From NCBI GenBank assembly GCA_963969365.1, contig OZ017761.1, positions 372,001-436,000 of the forward strand: a stretch of DNA of 64,000 nucleotides, given 5' to 3'. Made by a program: the position numbers and the translations under genes. Of this stretch, positions 35,223 to 46,500 are shown piece by piece. The stretch's first letter is position 1; every line of letters begins with the position of its first letter. Source of the stretch: Asterochloris sp. CNOR1. Taxonomy: Eukaryota > Chlorophyta > Trebouxiophyceae > Trebouxiales > Trebouxiaceae. Under the pieces are notes generated by a model. The model did no database searches. It saw nothing but the letters and a program-made list of their open reading frames with translations, and had not been told where the DNA came from.

Positions 35223-35603
35223 GTGGAGCACCCTGCATTCAGGATTTGCATGCCATGTCAAATCCGTACCAGTGGCTTTCTGGAGTGAGTCTGAAGGCGC
35301 ACCTGCAGCCTGCAAGGCCGGATCACTCCTTATCTGGTTTGCAGGGGTGGTTTCGAGTCGAAGTAAAAGGTGAGAGAAGATCGGCTGCTGCTACAATAAG
35401 TGCGGTGCCGCAGCACTGCAAGTCGTGCAAGCTAGCATCAGTAAGTCAATCTTGTAAGTTAGGTCAGGGAATGTCAAGTTGCCTGATGCAGCCACCGACA
35501 TTCGCAGCAGCTTGTGAGTTGTGTCTACTTTTTGAGCTGCTGTGATATTGCACACTGGCAAACCTGTGAGACACGGGGTTGCTGGGGTGGTGGGTCAGCA
35601 GCG
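35223..35603. promoter_or_regulatory. Bidirectional region between VDE and plastid terminal oxidase
   Basis: The two start codons point away from each other across about 380 bp. Both products act in thylakoid photoprotection, so shared light control through this region is plausible but inferred. The segment 35370-35500 is richer in A and T than the exons. No defined light-response element is claimed. Confidence 0.5.
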
Positions 35604-38600
35604 ATGGACCTCCAAGGGACCCTACCGGGCACCCAGAAGGTCCTCTGTGGCAGGCAGCTGGCAATCAAGCCCAGGTGTGCTCACACGCAAATGGCCCTGA
35701 CAAGGGCTCTGATGTTGGGGCAGCTCCAGTGCACCAGGTCCCTCCTGCATCTGATCGGCAGTGCCACTGTGATGCAGCTGCTGATGGGATTGTGCTGCGC
35801 TGCCCATCTGCAGGTGCAGCAGGAGCAGCAGGACTCTTGCTCGCCAGCAGACAGTGATGGAGGCCACAACCAAGGACAAAGCCAAGAACCAGTGAGCCGA
35901 TATGAGTGCCTCATTTATGGGGAGGTGGCATCGGGTAGCTCCGGCCGTGATGACATGCACTTCTCTGCACATTGATGCAGATTGCAGCTCAATGCTATGT
36001 GGCCGCTGGCGCAATTGGCCTGATACACTGTTGGCAAGGCAGCAGCGGCTGCCAAGAACCATTGCAGAGATCAGCAGTGGCTGGGTACAGATGGCAGGCC
36101 TGTCCTCACAGCAAGGTCTGCGGCGCAAGAGCATTGACAGAAGGCTGAGGGGGGTCACACTCTCACGTGTGGCTGTGCAGGAAGCTGTACAGGGAGGCAG
36201 TGGATGTGGCAGAGGAGAGTGACAACACCAACTGCGAGGTCTTTGTGGAGCCGGATGGGCAGGTCACACAGGCGAGTGCTCCTGAGGGACCCATCGGTCT
36301 TCAGACCACTGATGCTGCTGACAGAAGTCAGGCTCGAAACTTGGGCACTGATTTTCAGCCCCTGCCGTGCTCAGGGCACATCAACATTTCATCGTCAGGC
36401 TGACGTGCACGAGTTACGCCCCCTGCCTGCTGGGTTCAGCCAGCAGCTGCAGAGGAGCTGCTACGTGCAGGCCCTATTGCCGTGACAGGGTGCAGGACCT
36501 GGCTCAGGAGGCCTTCAGCAACCTTGCTTGTGTGTCCCTCCCTGCATTGAGCTGCTTGGCCTGAAACAGAGGGGACACCGCCACCTGCAGGCCATGTGCT
36601 GCGCCTCTCACTTCAGGTTGGGCATTGGAGACGGTCTTCCCACGAAAAGCTGTTGCAGAGCGTGGACACTGCCACCTGCAGGCCATGTGCTGCGATTACG
36701 GCTTTCGGTCAGGCGTTGGACGCCTCTACCAGGGCAGGTCCGGTGAAATCCCCAAGAACTTCTTTGCGCTGGTAAGGCACCATGTCATGCTGTCTTCACG
36801 CTGCTGCATTGGGCAGCATGGCCAAAGCAAAGAAGGTTTGGGGCATGGCACCATGTTTTATCTAGTCATGCTGGTTTGAAACCGCGAGGCAGCACAGCAG
36901 CTCAACACAGTCAGCAGCACTGCCTCTTCAGTTGGGTGAGATGCCGTACTGAGAAGGCACATCTGCTCTCAATCACTCAGCGACTCTCGCATCCTCTTTG
37001 CACCAGCCAGCCAATGCCCTGCTGTGCCGCCTGTCAGAATGCATAAAAGGCAGCTGCTTATTACCTGGCTGAACAGCAAGAGCATGCAGTCTCGCAGCCC
37101 CTGTGGACGGACAGCTGCTCTCTGCCTTGCTCAGCAACAGCATGCTGCAGAAATGCGGTGCGCTCAACTGGAGAGTCCAGCCTTCCTGTTGCTGCTGACC
37201 AACAACGCATCGCCAACTGTAGCTGTTGTGCAGGGCGCCGAGAACTTTGCTAGGGAGTTCAAGCAGCTGCGCAGGTCCTTTCGCTTCAATGAGTACAAGT
37301 CCATCTCAGAGGTCAATCCCCCAAACAACCCCATTGAAAAGGTGACTCATGTCTAGAATTGTTGATGATTGTTAGGGCAGAGCCTGCCTTCCCTGACAGT
37401 CATTGCGGAAGCCACCAGACAGCATTTTGAGCTTTTCTGCTCCTACAGATGCCCTGGGCAGCAGCAACAGCATGGTCAGGACTGCCTCTGCTCTCTGAGC
37501 AGCCTTCAGGCAAAGCATGGTCGCCTCAGACAGGAGCAGACTCGAGAACAGAGTATGCGGCTCAATAGCTCTGGGTCCTGAGTGCTGTCTGGGGGGTTCA
37601 GGCCAACATAAAGCAGTAGTGCTGCTCTTCAACGTTCTGCAGAGGCTGACACCTAGACGCAGGCTGGCGCGGCTGCAGCTGTGGCGAGCAGCAAGCTGCA
37701 CATCTTCGTGTCCTCTGCAGAATGCTATGTCCAGGGTGCAGGTTGGAACGCTTGTGGCCAAAGAAAGTGAGTAACAGTCCTGCCCTGAAAAAGCCCTGCT
37801 GAAGTCAAAGCTTTAATGCAGGCTGGCGGGGCTGTGGCCAGCAAGTTCGTGGGCGCGCTGGCCACCATTGATGAGAAGCTTGAGGAGTCCTCCATTCTGG
37901 CTAAGCTGGACCCCAACCCCGAGCCAGAGCCCGCCAGGCAGGGGGATGGGGAGCTGACTTCGGACTGCTCAGACGTGAGTGTTGCTGCAAATGATGGGCG
38001 CGGCTGTGTGGCCTGAAGTAAGCACCTGCCATTTGAGCCAGAGGCTGCCTGGCAGGGCCACAGAAGCTGACTGCTGCATGCTCAGATGTGAGTGGTGTTG
38101 CCATCGGACCTTTTGGTGTCAGTCCTGTGAGCAGCAGGTCAACGAGGAGAACACGTCTCAGATGTGACTTGCATGGCATACAAAGCAGGCAAACAGCAGG
38201 TGTGGTCCCCCAGCTCAGGCTGCTAGAACTGCCATGTAACAATGTGCATGACGCCACCTCAGAGGGAGCAGACCTACAGAGAGCTGCAAGTTAGTGGCAG
38301 AAATGACTTGCCAACCCACTGCACAGTGCCCTGCACGGAAAGCAAGCCAGCAGCAAAGGTTGCCTCTGTAAAGCTGGGGCCCCCTGAGTGCCTGAGGCTC
38401 ACTTGGGCTTCAAGGGCTTCAGGGGCTGGCTGCCTAGGCCCAATGCTGCATTTAGAAGGCATCAGCATCACATCTGGCCTGCAGGTGCGCACCGTGCTCA
38501 AGGGCCTCAAGCTGAGCAACAAGAAGGTGGCCATCCGGGAGAGGGCACGCGAAGACAAGGAGGGCAAGGTGGAAGCCCCCTGGCCCATCAAGTTTGCCTA

Positions 38601-41600
38601 TGATGCCCTCTGCTGGTCGCTGGACATCATGTATAACAACCGCCCCATTCAGAGGTGGGCTGTTGCAAAGAGGCCGGGATGCTTTTGGGGGCTTGCTGCT
38701 CAACCAGCTAGGCAGCGTGCTCAGTCAGTAGCTGACCACGTCTCGCACAACAATGGTATTCAAAGCTGGACGGTCATGTTGGACTGTGTGCCCAAGCAGT
38801 ATGGCAGTGCGCTGCAGACATCCCCTGTGCCTCAGCAGCATAGGGGGCTGCACCCCCCCATTCTGGTCGAGGTCGACAGGCCAAACAAGCAACAGGGCCA
38901 CACCAAGCCTTGCAGGCATGCACAGCCGCTTACAGCGAAATGTCCCTAAGAGGGCAACAGTACTGAGGGCCTCTGCTGAGGGCCTGTCGCTGCGTAGTCA
39001 TCACCTCTTGCCGAACATCAACTCTGCTTGCCTGTGCAGGTTCTGGGTGCTGGAGGTGGTGGCTCGAATGCCATACTTCGCCTACATCTCCATGCTGCAC
39101 CTCTACGAGTCTCTGGGCTGGTGGCGGGCGGGAGCTGAGCTGCGCAAGGTGAGGCCCTGGCTTATCCTGCAGCCACCACGCTCCTGCAGACACTGTCAAG
39201 CGTCAGGGCAGGAAGCCGACAATGCAGCTGCAGATGGTGCAGTTCAGTTCTTCCTTGCTCCATTTGCAGCATGGCCGCATGGGCTGACAGCATGGGCACC
39301 TGCTGGTGGCATGAAGCAACTCAGGCTGCCTGCTATGAGCATCGTTCATCTCTTGTGAGGCATGGCCCCGTGATGGAGGCTGCAGATCTGGGCAACCTTG
39401 AGGAAATTGCGTTAATGTTGGCTGCATGGTGCTGGCCGCACAGGTGCATAGGCCTGATCTGGCGTATCTTCTCATCAATACCCTCAGCAAAGCATGCGCA
39501 TCCCTATGACTTGTACAGTAGCTAAGTCCACCTGTCTACTGCTTGTGCAACCTGGTCCTGGGATTCGAACTGCAAAAGTGCATTCCCCTGTGCATGCAAG
39601 TGCCAAGCCAGGCTGTCCCCCATTGCCTGTAGGTCCAGACAGTGAGCTGCACAATCTGTGGGATGATCAAGTCCCTAGAATCTGTTGCAGGGGCACCCAG
39701 GTGCATGACAACCCATCTTAAGCTCCTCCTGCCTGTAGGTCCATTTTGCAGAGGAGTGGAACGAGCTGCATCACCTCCAGATCATGGAGTCTCTGGGCGG
39801 GGATCAGTTGTGGTGGGACCGTTTCTTGGCCCAGCACGCCGCTGTCTTCTACTACTGGGTGCTCATTCTTTTTTACACCCTTGCGCCCCGCATGGCCTAT
39901 GTCTTCTCAGAACTGGTAGAGGTGAGTCATCACTCTGCTTTGTAGCTGCTGCTCCTTGCCAGTGGGGTTGGCAGCAGACATCTTCTGGCAGATGCCAGCA
40001 TGATCCTCACGATGTTCATACGCCCAACATGGCCTACTCAGAGGTGGTGGTGGATCATGCCACTGCCTTGGAGCCGCTGCTCCTTGTGTGCCTGGTGGTG
40101 CTGATTTGTCTCAAGCCCAGAAGCCTGCCAGCATGCTCACTCCAATTTACCCTTGCATGACCTACGTCTTTGCAAAGCTGGTCTGGGTGGGGCATCATGA
40201 TGAGTGGGAGCCATTGCTCCTGGCCTGCCATGTGGAAGGGAGCTGGGTGGGTGTGGGGCATGGTGGGCCGCAAATGGGACTCCCTGCCTGCTGGAAGTTG
40301 CTCAGCTCTGCAGAGCCACATAACGCGTAGGCTAAGTTTGATGACGAGCTGGCTGTGCCCAATTGAGTTGAGACCCCATGGGTAGCACACAATAAAGCAA
40401 TCGAGGAGCATGCCACCCTCATGTCATAGCCCCTGAGGGTTTGAGCCCAGCAGTATCTGCCCGGCTGCATGTCGCACACATGACCAGCATTCCTCACAAA
40501 CCGGGAGCTGTGTAGACACAGTTGCCAAGCAGCCTGGGGAGTGTACTGTTCCCTGTGCACCACGCCATGGACATGGATGCCAAAAGGCTGGGCAAACACC
40601 TTGGCGCTGGTGCAGCACCTCGCCACAGGCATCAATGCTGAATGTTGATGAGGCAGATGGGCTTGACATCCTGCAGGGGTGGTGCCGTCCACCCCCTACA
40701 GAACTGGCCCTGCTGCATTTGGCGGAGCTGGCCAGCTTTCCTCACACAGCTTCTGCCTCCTGTGCAGCACCATGCCACAGACACCTACGCCGAATTTGTC
40801 GAGGAGAACGAGGAGCTGCTGAAGTCCCTGCCCCCTCCAGTGGTGGCACTGGAGTACTACAGAGGAGGGGACCTGTACTACTTCGATACCTTCCAGACGT
40901 CTGACAGGACTGGCGACCCAAGGCGCCCTTCCTGCAGGTGGGTGTGACATACGCTTGCCTGTCCTCCTGGCAGCTCCGTGTATGTCGATGCAAGGCAGCC
41001 CTTCCGCAGCATGTGTGTGCATGGTCTGGCTGGCAGTCACATCGTGCCACTTAGGGCACCTCTGGTGCATGTGGCACCTGCCTGTCTAGTGTACATCTGC
41101 CTTTGGCTCGTTTACAGATGCCAGACAAGGAGTGGCACACAAGTTTGCTCTGGATACCTCACAATCGGACGCGCCCTATCTGCATGTGAGATGCAGCTGC
41201 ATGTGAGATGCAGCATACACATGCATGCCCCGTTAGGCCCCTTTGGCTGGTGGCTTTCGAGGAGACGGCATGTGCAACAGTACTGCAGGACGGTGCGGCA
41301 CAGCGATCGTGGTCTTGACTCCTTGATCGACAGGAATGGTGTTCCTATTTGACTCTGAGGAATAGGAGTCTTCTGCGGGCACCTCAGCTACAGCAGCTTC
41401 TTGCAGCCTTCTGCTCGATGCTGCTCAGGCAGGAACCTGTACGATGATATCTGCAGGCTGATGTCATGCTGGCAAGCTGCACTGGCATGAGAGTCCAAGG
41501 GCCGCCTGGCACCCCCAAATTGACAGCGGGAGGCTGCTTGATGCTGCGCTGGCATGAGTCTGACACTGCTGGGGGCCCCCTGACAGCTGATGTGTCCATC

Positions 41601-42295
41601 CCTGCTGACAGCTGTGCAGGCGCCCAAAAAAAAGAGATACTGATAGCACCTGTGGGGGGTGACTAATGTCAGCCCACTCCTTGTGCAGGAACCTAGTCAA
41701 ACCTTCTGCTGTGGCCAACCAGTACTGCCAGGAGGTGCCTTAGAGACAGACATTTTCTTCCCTGCTGTTGTGCAGGAATCTGTACGAGGTCTTCTGTAAC
41801 GTGCGTGATGATGAGCAGGAGCATGTCAAGACCATGCACGCCTGCGCCGACTACAGCATTGTTGAGCAGATAGCCAAAATGAAGGTGGGTCTGCTATGGG
41901 GGCTCCACCAGGCACCTGCTGACCTGTCTGGTAGATAGCCAACATGCATGTCAGAATATGCAGCAGTGCTTCACAGCCACTGCAAAGGTGGGCAGGGGCC
42001 TTTGTGAGCCTGAGCAAACACCAGTACCAGTCTTGTGCAGATAGGGGAGACACCGAAAATCTTCCATGTAGTGGCTCTTCTCTGAGGCTGAGTGATCTTT
42101 GGCGCACAGACTCTGAATGAATCTGTCTGCATTAATTGCCGCTGACCAATCCAGAAGCTGGCCAGCAGGCTTGTCCTCATCATCGCTGTGCCCGCACTGC
42201 AGGGGAGGCAGTCTCCTGTCCAGCCTGTCAATGGCAACGGCAAGCCAAAAAACATGGACGAGCAGCAGATGGACGCCTCGGGATCTCATTTGTGA
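35604..42295 (+). CDS. PTOX: Plastid terminal oxidase (PTOX, alternative oxidase family)
   Basis: PTOX is a di-iron plastoquinol oxidase of the thylakoid stroma side. It supports carotenoid desaturation and chlororespiration. Twelve exons join in phase: 35604-35674, 36181-36262, 36682-36771, 37234-37341, 37721-37766, 37811-37974, 38485-38654, 39040-39148, 39739-39921, 40768-40937, 41776-41884 and 42203-42295, giving 464 residues. The catalytic part shows all iron-ligand motifs: FWVLEVVARMPYFAY, WNELHHLQIME, RFLAQHAAVFYY and NVRDDEQEHVKTMHAC, plus the PTOX-specific exon containing GGDLYYFDTFQTS. Before it lie about 200 residues (for example GRLYQGRSGEIPKNFFAL and EFKQLRRSFRFNEYKSI), longer than a plain transit peptide. 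The first exon and the 44-nt intron 37767-37810 are the weakest calls. It is head to head with VDE. Confidence 0.9.
36579..36725 (+). repeat. Tandem copy of PTOX exon 3 start in intron 2
   Basis: The sequence from 36664 across the acceptor into exon 3 (GCCATGTGCTGCG...) is repeated about 87 bp upstream from 36579, with the same CACCTGCAG acceptor and GGCATTGGA for GGCGTTGGA. The upstream copy breaks the protein match after CC and therefore looks like a relic. Confidence 0.8.
39883..40195 (+). repeat. Three copies of a PTOX exon 3' end with its donor region
   Basis: The end of the exon at 39883-39930 (CATGGCCTATGTCTTCTC then donor) recurs at about 40017-40095 (CATGGCCTACTCAGAGG) and again at 40145-40215 (CATGACCTACGTCTTTGC). 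The downstream intron stretch with GCTGCTCCTTG is carried along. Only the first copy is in frame with its neighbours. Confidence 0.75.
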
Positions 42296-43554
42296 AGTTA
42301 CCTCTGGATCTAACCATGGGGACGGACGTGTCTTCTGCCCTCAGCTTGTTGCTGTCCACAATCGCATGCTAGTGTGACGAGTATTGAACGCATGCATTGC
42401 CACAGGCAAGAACTGTGTCAGGATTCCGAGCATCACATCACGCTGCCTGGGTCACACATCCTTCCATGAGAAATGACTTGAAGCTGTGCAAAGCTTCGGT
42501 CATCAGATAATGTGTCTACCTTCTTTCTTGCTCCATGGGGCAGCATAAAGTCCCGGTCACCAGCCGCTCCCGGTGGCCGCTAGGACAATCGCCCCAGCCC
42601 ATGACGCCACTGTGCTTGCGAAACAGCTTTTGACACATAGCAACTGCTGAAGGCCTCTCCCCCGCTCGCCAATGCTCGAGGGTTGGGCGATGGGCACGAC
42701 TGGCGTTTTCAATGCGTGAGCACGCAGGTGATGGATCTGGGATCCTGCCAGATGTTATCATTGAGACTCACCCTTACTCTTTTCGCTGTCAAGTCTCATG
42801 TCAGGCTGATGAAGTGCAGCCAACCGCAAGGAACAAATTTTCTTGCCAGCACATGAAGGCTGGCATACACATAAGTTTGCTGCTGGTGCCTTACAGCCTG
42901 CTGATGGCCGATTGGCATCTTGAAGCTGGAAAGCATGTTGCCATGGTGCAACGCTTGATCATTGGTGGATGGCACACAGCTCACCAATGGTCCTTCATGC
43001 ATTGGATTGGGACCCAGTCTGCACAGAGCTGACAAGCTGCTGGCTAGTGTTGCTGTATATGGGCGAGGGACGTGTCTACACCACTGCCACACCTGTTGGC
43101 ACCCATGTAGCTTCCATCGCCTGGATGCTGATGCACTTCGGAAAGTTTACCAAGCTGAACCTGTCATTGTCTGGTGGCCTGAATGCTTGCTGTAGCTGCA
43201 AACCTGAGCATCTGTGCCGCGCCGCTGGCTCAGAAAGTCAGGTACCTCTATCGTAGGGCCTGCCTACCATATCCAAAGGCTCATTGGTCACGAAGCCTGA
43301 GTCATGGTCTCTGACACACCGCACACTCAGCTGACTGTTGGAGGTGCAGGTGCCAGCATGAGGATCAGCAGAAAGAGCTGGTGTGGGACAGCTGCAGGTT
43401 TCAGGCATGAGAGTCTGCAGACCTGGAGTCAGCTAGCTGCAGCTGGAGCATTCACCCAGCTTGCTGCATGTGCAGGAGGCTGCTCTCAGGAGGTTGGGCA
43501 CTGATGCAGCTGCCGCCCTCTTGTTGACTGGGTGGCTGCATGTGCAGGGGCAGC
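42296..43554. other. Intergenic region between PTOX and the glycosyltransferase
   Basis: About 1.26 kb separate the PTOX stop and the glycosyltransferase start. It holds the PTOX 3' UTR and the promoter of the next gene. Short frames (for example 42850-43030, beginning MKAGIHISLLLVPYSLL) look faintly like signal peptides but do not join to anything. Near 43355-43385 there is a decayed copy of the first glycosyltransferase exon. Confidence 0.45.
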
Positions 43555-46500
43555 ATGAGGATGCGCAGGAAGGGCTGGAGCACAGAGGCTGTCCGCACCA
43601 GTTGCCTGGTGGGCACACTGGCTACCATGATACTCCTTTGGACGGTTGCGAGGCGATTGGTGCGCAAGCCCTGCTTGACCTGCTGAGCACATGTTTGCCT
43701 GAGGGTGCCCTGAGCAGCGCCTGCGTGCTGCTGCCGCCCCTTGTTTTAGCAAAGGCCATGGTCTGCTGGCAGGTGCATTGCAGAAGGTGGACATCTGAGC
43801 AATTCAGCATGCGCTGCTACACATAGCGTGCTGATCAGGGCATGATGCCTGACAATCCTCGTCTCTTGCGCCAGCAAACCATGCTGCCCCTTGCAGGTCC
43901 ACAACAAACAGTATGACAACACAACCTTTGCAGCTGGGGACAGCACCCTGCCTGGCCAGAGGCAACGCAGTGAAGCAGTGGGCGAGGCTGTCCCACCCTT
44001 GCATGCCGCCCTGATCAATGACGAGGCTAGCAGCATGCTGGATTCAGTGGGGGGAGTGGTAGAGGCAAAGGTGGAGGCTGCACCTCGAGTGCCCACCTTT
44101 CAAGACGTGGGCAGGGCACGGCGCTGGAGCGTGCTGGAGCCCTTTGACCCGCGCGGCGCGGGGGCCAGCACAGGTGAGCTGCTGTCACTGCAGTGTCAGG
44201 CAAGCTAGGATGGGCCGAGTCTTGGCACAGTCCTCCCGGACAGCGTCAGTGGTGGGAAGCAAACCGTTGCTCATGTGCACCGCGCTTGCAGTTGCTGCGT
44301 GCAGGGGCCAGGCTGCTGATGCTGTGTACGGCACTAGAGACATGAATAAGAGATATGACGGGGCATCGTGCGGGAAAGCTGTGCATGGCCCATGTGCATT
44401 GCGCTTGCAGCCGTGCAGCTCGCGGGTATGTGAAGGTGGGTGCTGAACCTGTGCACAGGCAGCTTGAACATAACAGTGGTCAGTCAAAGTCCTGGGCAAG
44501 GGGCAAGTTGGCGCAGCTGCCTTCTGAGCAACAGCTGGCCTCTCCTGTTTGTGGAGGCCCCTAAAGCAAAAGTACCAGCATTTTAGTATGGCAGTGCTCT
44601 GCCTTGAAGCAGGTCATGGCAAGCCGCCATTGCCAGGCTCAGGAGAAGATGTTGCGGCGTGGCGGTGATGCTGCGTTGTCTGCTCGCGCCATCCTGATGG
44701 CGCCTTTGCGAGCAACTCGTGCCACCTGACTGTCAGCAAAATGCAACTCAGGGCCCACTTTCATTTGCTGACAGTCAGGTGGCATCGAGCTGCAGACTCA
44801 GTGCTCACACCGGCAGCTGCATGGCTGGGCTGCCTGCGCCAATGTCAGATCTGGTCGCAAACACACATCATGAGGAGCTCGGTGCCACCTGTCAACAAGG
44901 CAGCTTGTTGGCCAATTGCTGGGCTGGCTCTGCAACTGGGCTGCCTGCAGTCTCCTGGTCAGGAGAGGACCCTATCACTGGGCTGTCGCTGTCTGCAGGC
45001 GCTGTTCTGCGCTTGGCAGCCAGCTCAGGCGTACACCGCCGCCTCAAGATCGGCGCCCCTGACGTGACTGACAAGGTGGACCAGGATCTCCTTGCGGCCA
45101 GTATCCTGGCCCCCAGCAGCCGCCGCCTCCGAGCCCCAGGGGCCTTCCCTGTCTCGCGGGCGGAGGTGGCGGTGGCCATGCACGCAGACAGCTCTCAAGT
45201 GTCGATCGTGGAGGCCAGCCGCGCTTGGCGCAAGGTGAGAGGATCCCTGTCTACTGTCCGTGTTGCCGGCTGAGGTGGCTCGAGGCCTGCCACTTGTATG
45301 GGCTGTGCCTGGCGCAAGGCGTAAAGTGGCACAGGGAGAGTGGTACCTGCTGTATGTGCACTGCCCTGTGGACCCAGCAGATGGGGGTCTCTCCATCTGA
45401 TGCAGGCAGAGGTAACGGCAGCCGTGCGTGCAGACAGCTGCCCAAGCGCTAATTGTGGAGGCCAGTCATGCTTGGCGCACTGCGAGCCATGCTAGCCGGT
45501 GTCTGTGAGCACGCTGCCCCACAACGTGGCGGCTTGCAGATATCTCCCAGGGTCTCATCATTTGGGCCAGCCTGGGATTCCAGGAAGACGCTGTCCTCAA
45601 TTGCAGTCGACAGTGTAGCCCCAAGGTGCTCATCCTGGGGCCAGCGTGACTGATGCAGGTCAGAAGCCTGTCAAGGGGATACTGAACATGCCATGTGCTT
45701 GTCCCCAGCAGCACCACTCCAAGCACGTGCCTTTGCGGGACGGCAGCTGAGAATGGCACAGTGAGACCTGGGTGAGCGGTCTCGTGGGAGAGGCATGTGT
45801 CGTGGCTGCTTCTGCACCAGGGCCCTGTATTCCAGCACCCCATGCTGACTACACTTGCAGCTTTCTGTTTTCCTCAGCAAGGAAGCCACTCAAGCCTCCT
45901 GTGAGGCCAGAAAGAGGATGCCTTAGAGGCATTGAGGGGACCATTGTCCACACCCTCACTGCTACTTTCAGCCTGGTTTCTCCGGCATCCTTCACTCTGG
46001 GAGCCAGGCAAGTGGTCAGAGGAGTCTCAGGGGCAATTGCACATTCAGTGGAGACCCCTGCGCTGTTTGGTGGAGACCATCTGATGTGCGAAAAGGCTGG
46101 TCTGGCCCCTCTTCACTGAGGAGTCTACACTGAGGAGCACATGGCTGTTATTGCACCTGTTATTGCTGCCTGCGGTTGCTACACAACAGCTGTCTGATGG
46201 TTGGCAGGCAGTCTTCATCCTAGTGGCATCGCATGATGCCAAGGTGTGCTCCAAGGGTGGGCCTGGGGCATGCCTGCAGCTGACCCATATGCCAGACGCA
46301 CTAAGCACCTGCCGGCAGGGCTGCACGACATGTCTGAGCTTCTCCCAGCAGCAGTGGCCCTTTAGGCACCACTGCCATGTGGTAATCTTACGCCCTAGAT
46401 GTGCTGGACCAAACAAGCAGCAGCCAGTTGCCTGCTGCTCGAGTGCTCTGTCTGCTTCTTGACTGCTTCACGTTGCCTGCATGACCTGCGCATCCTGCTG

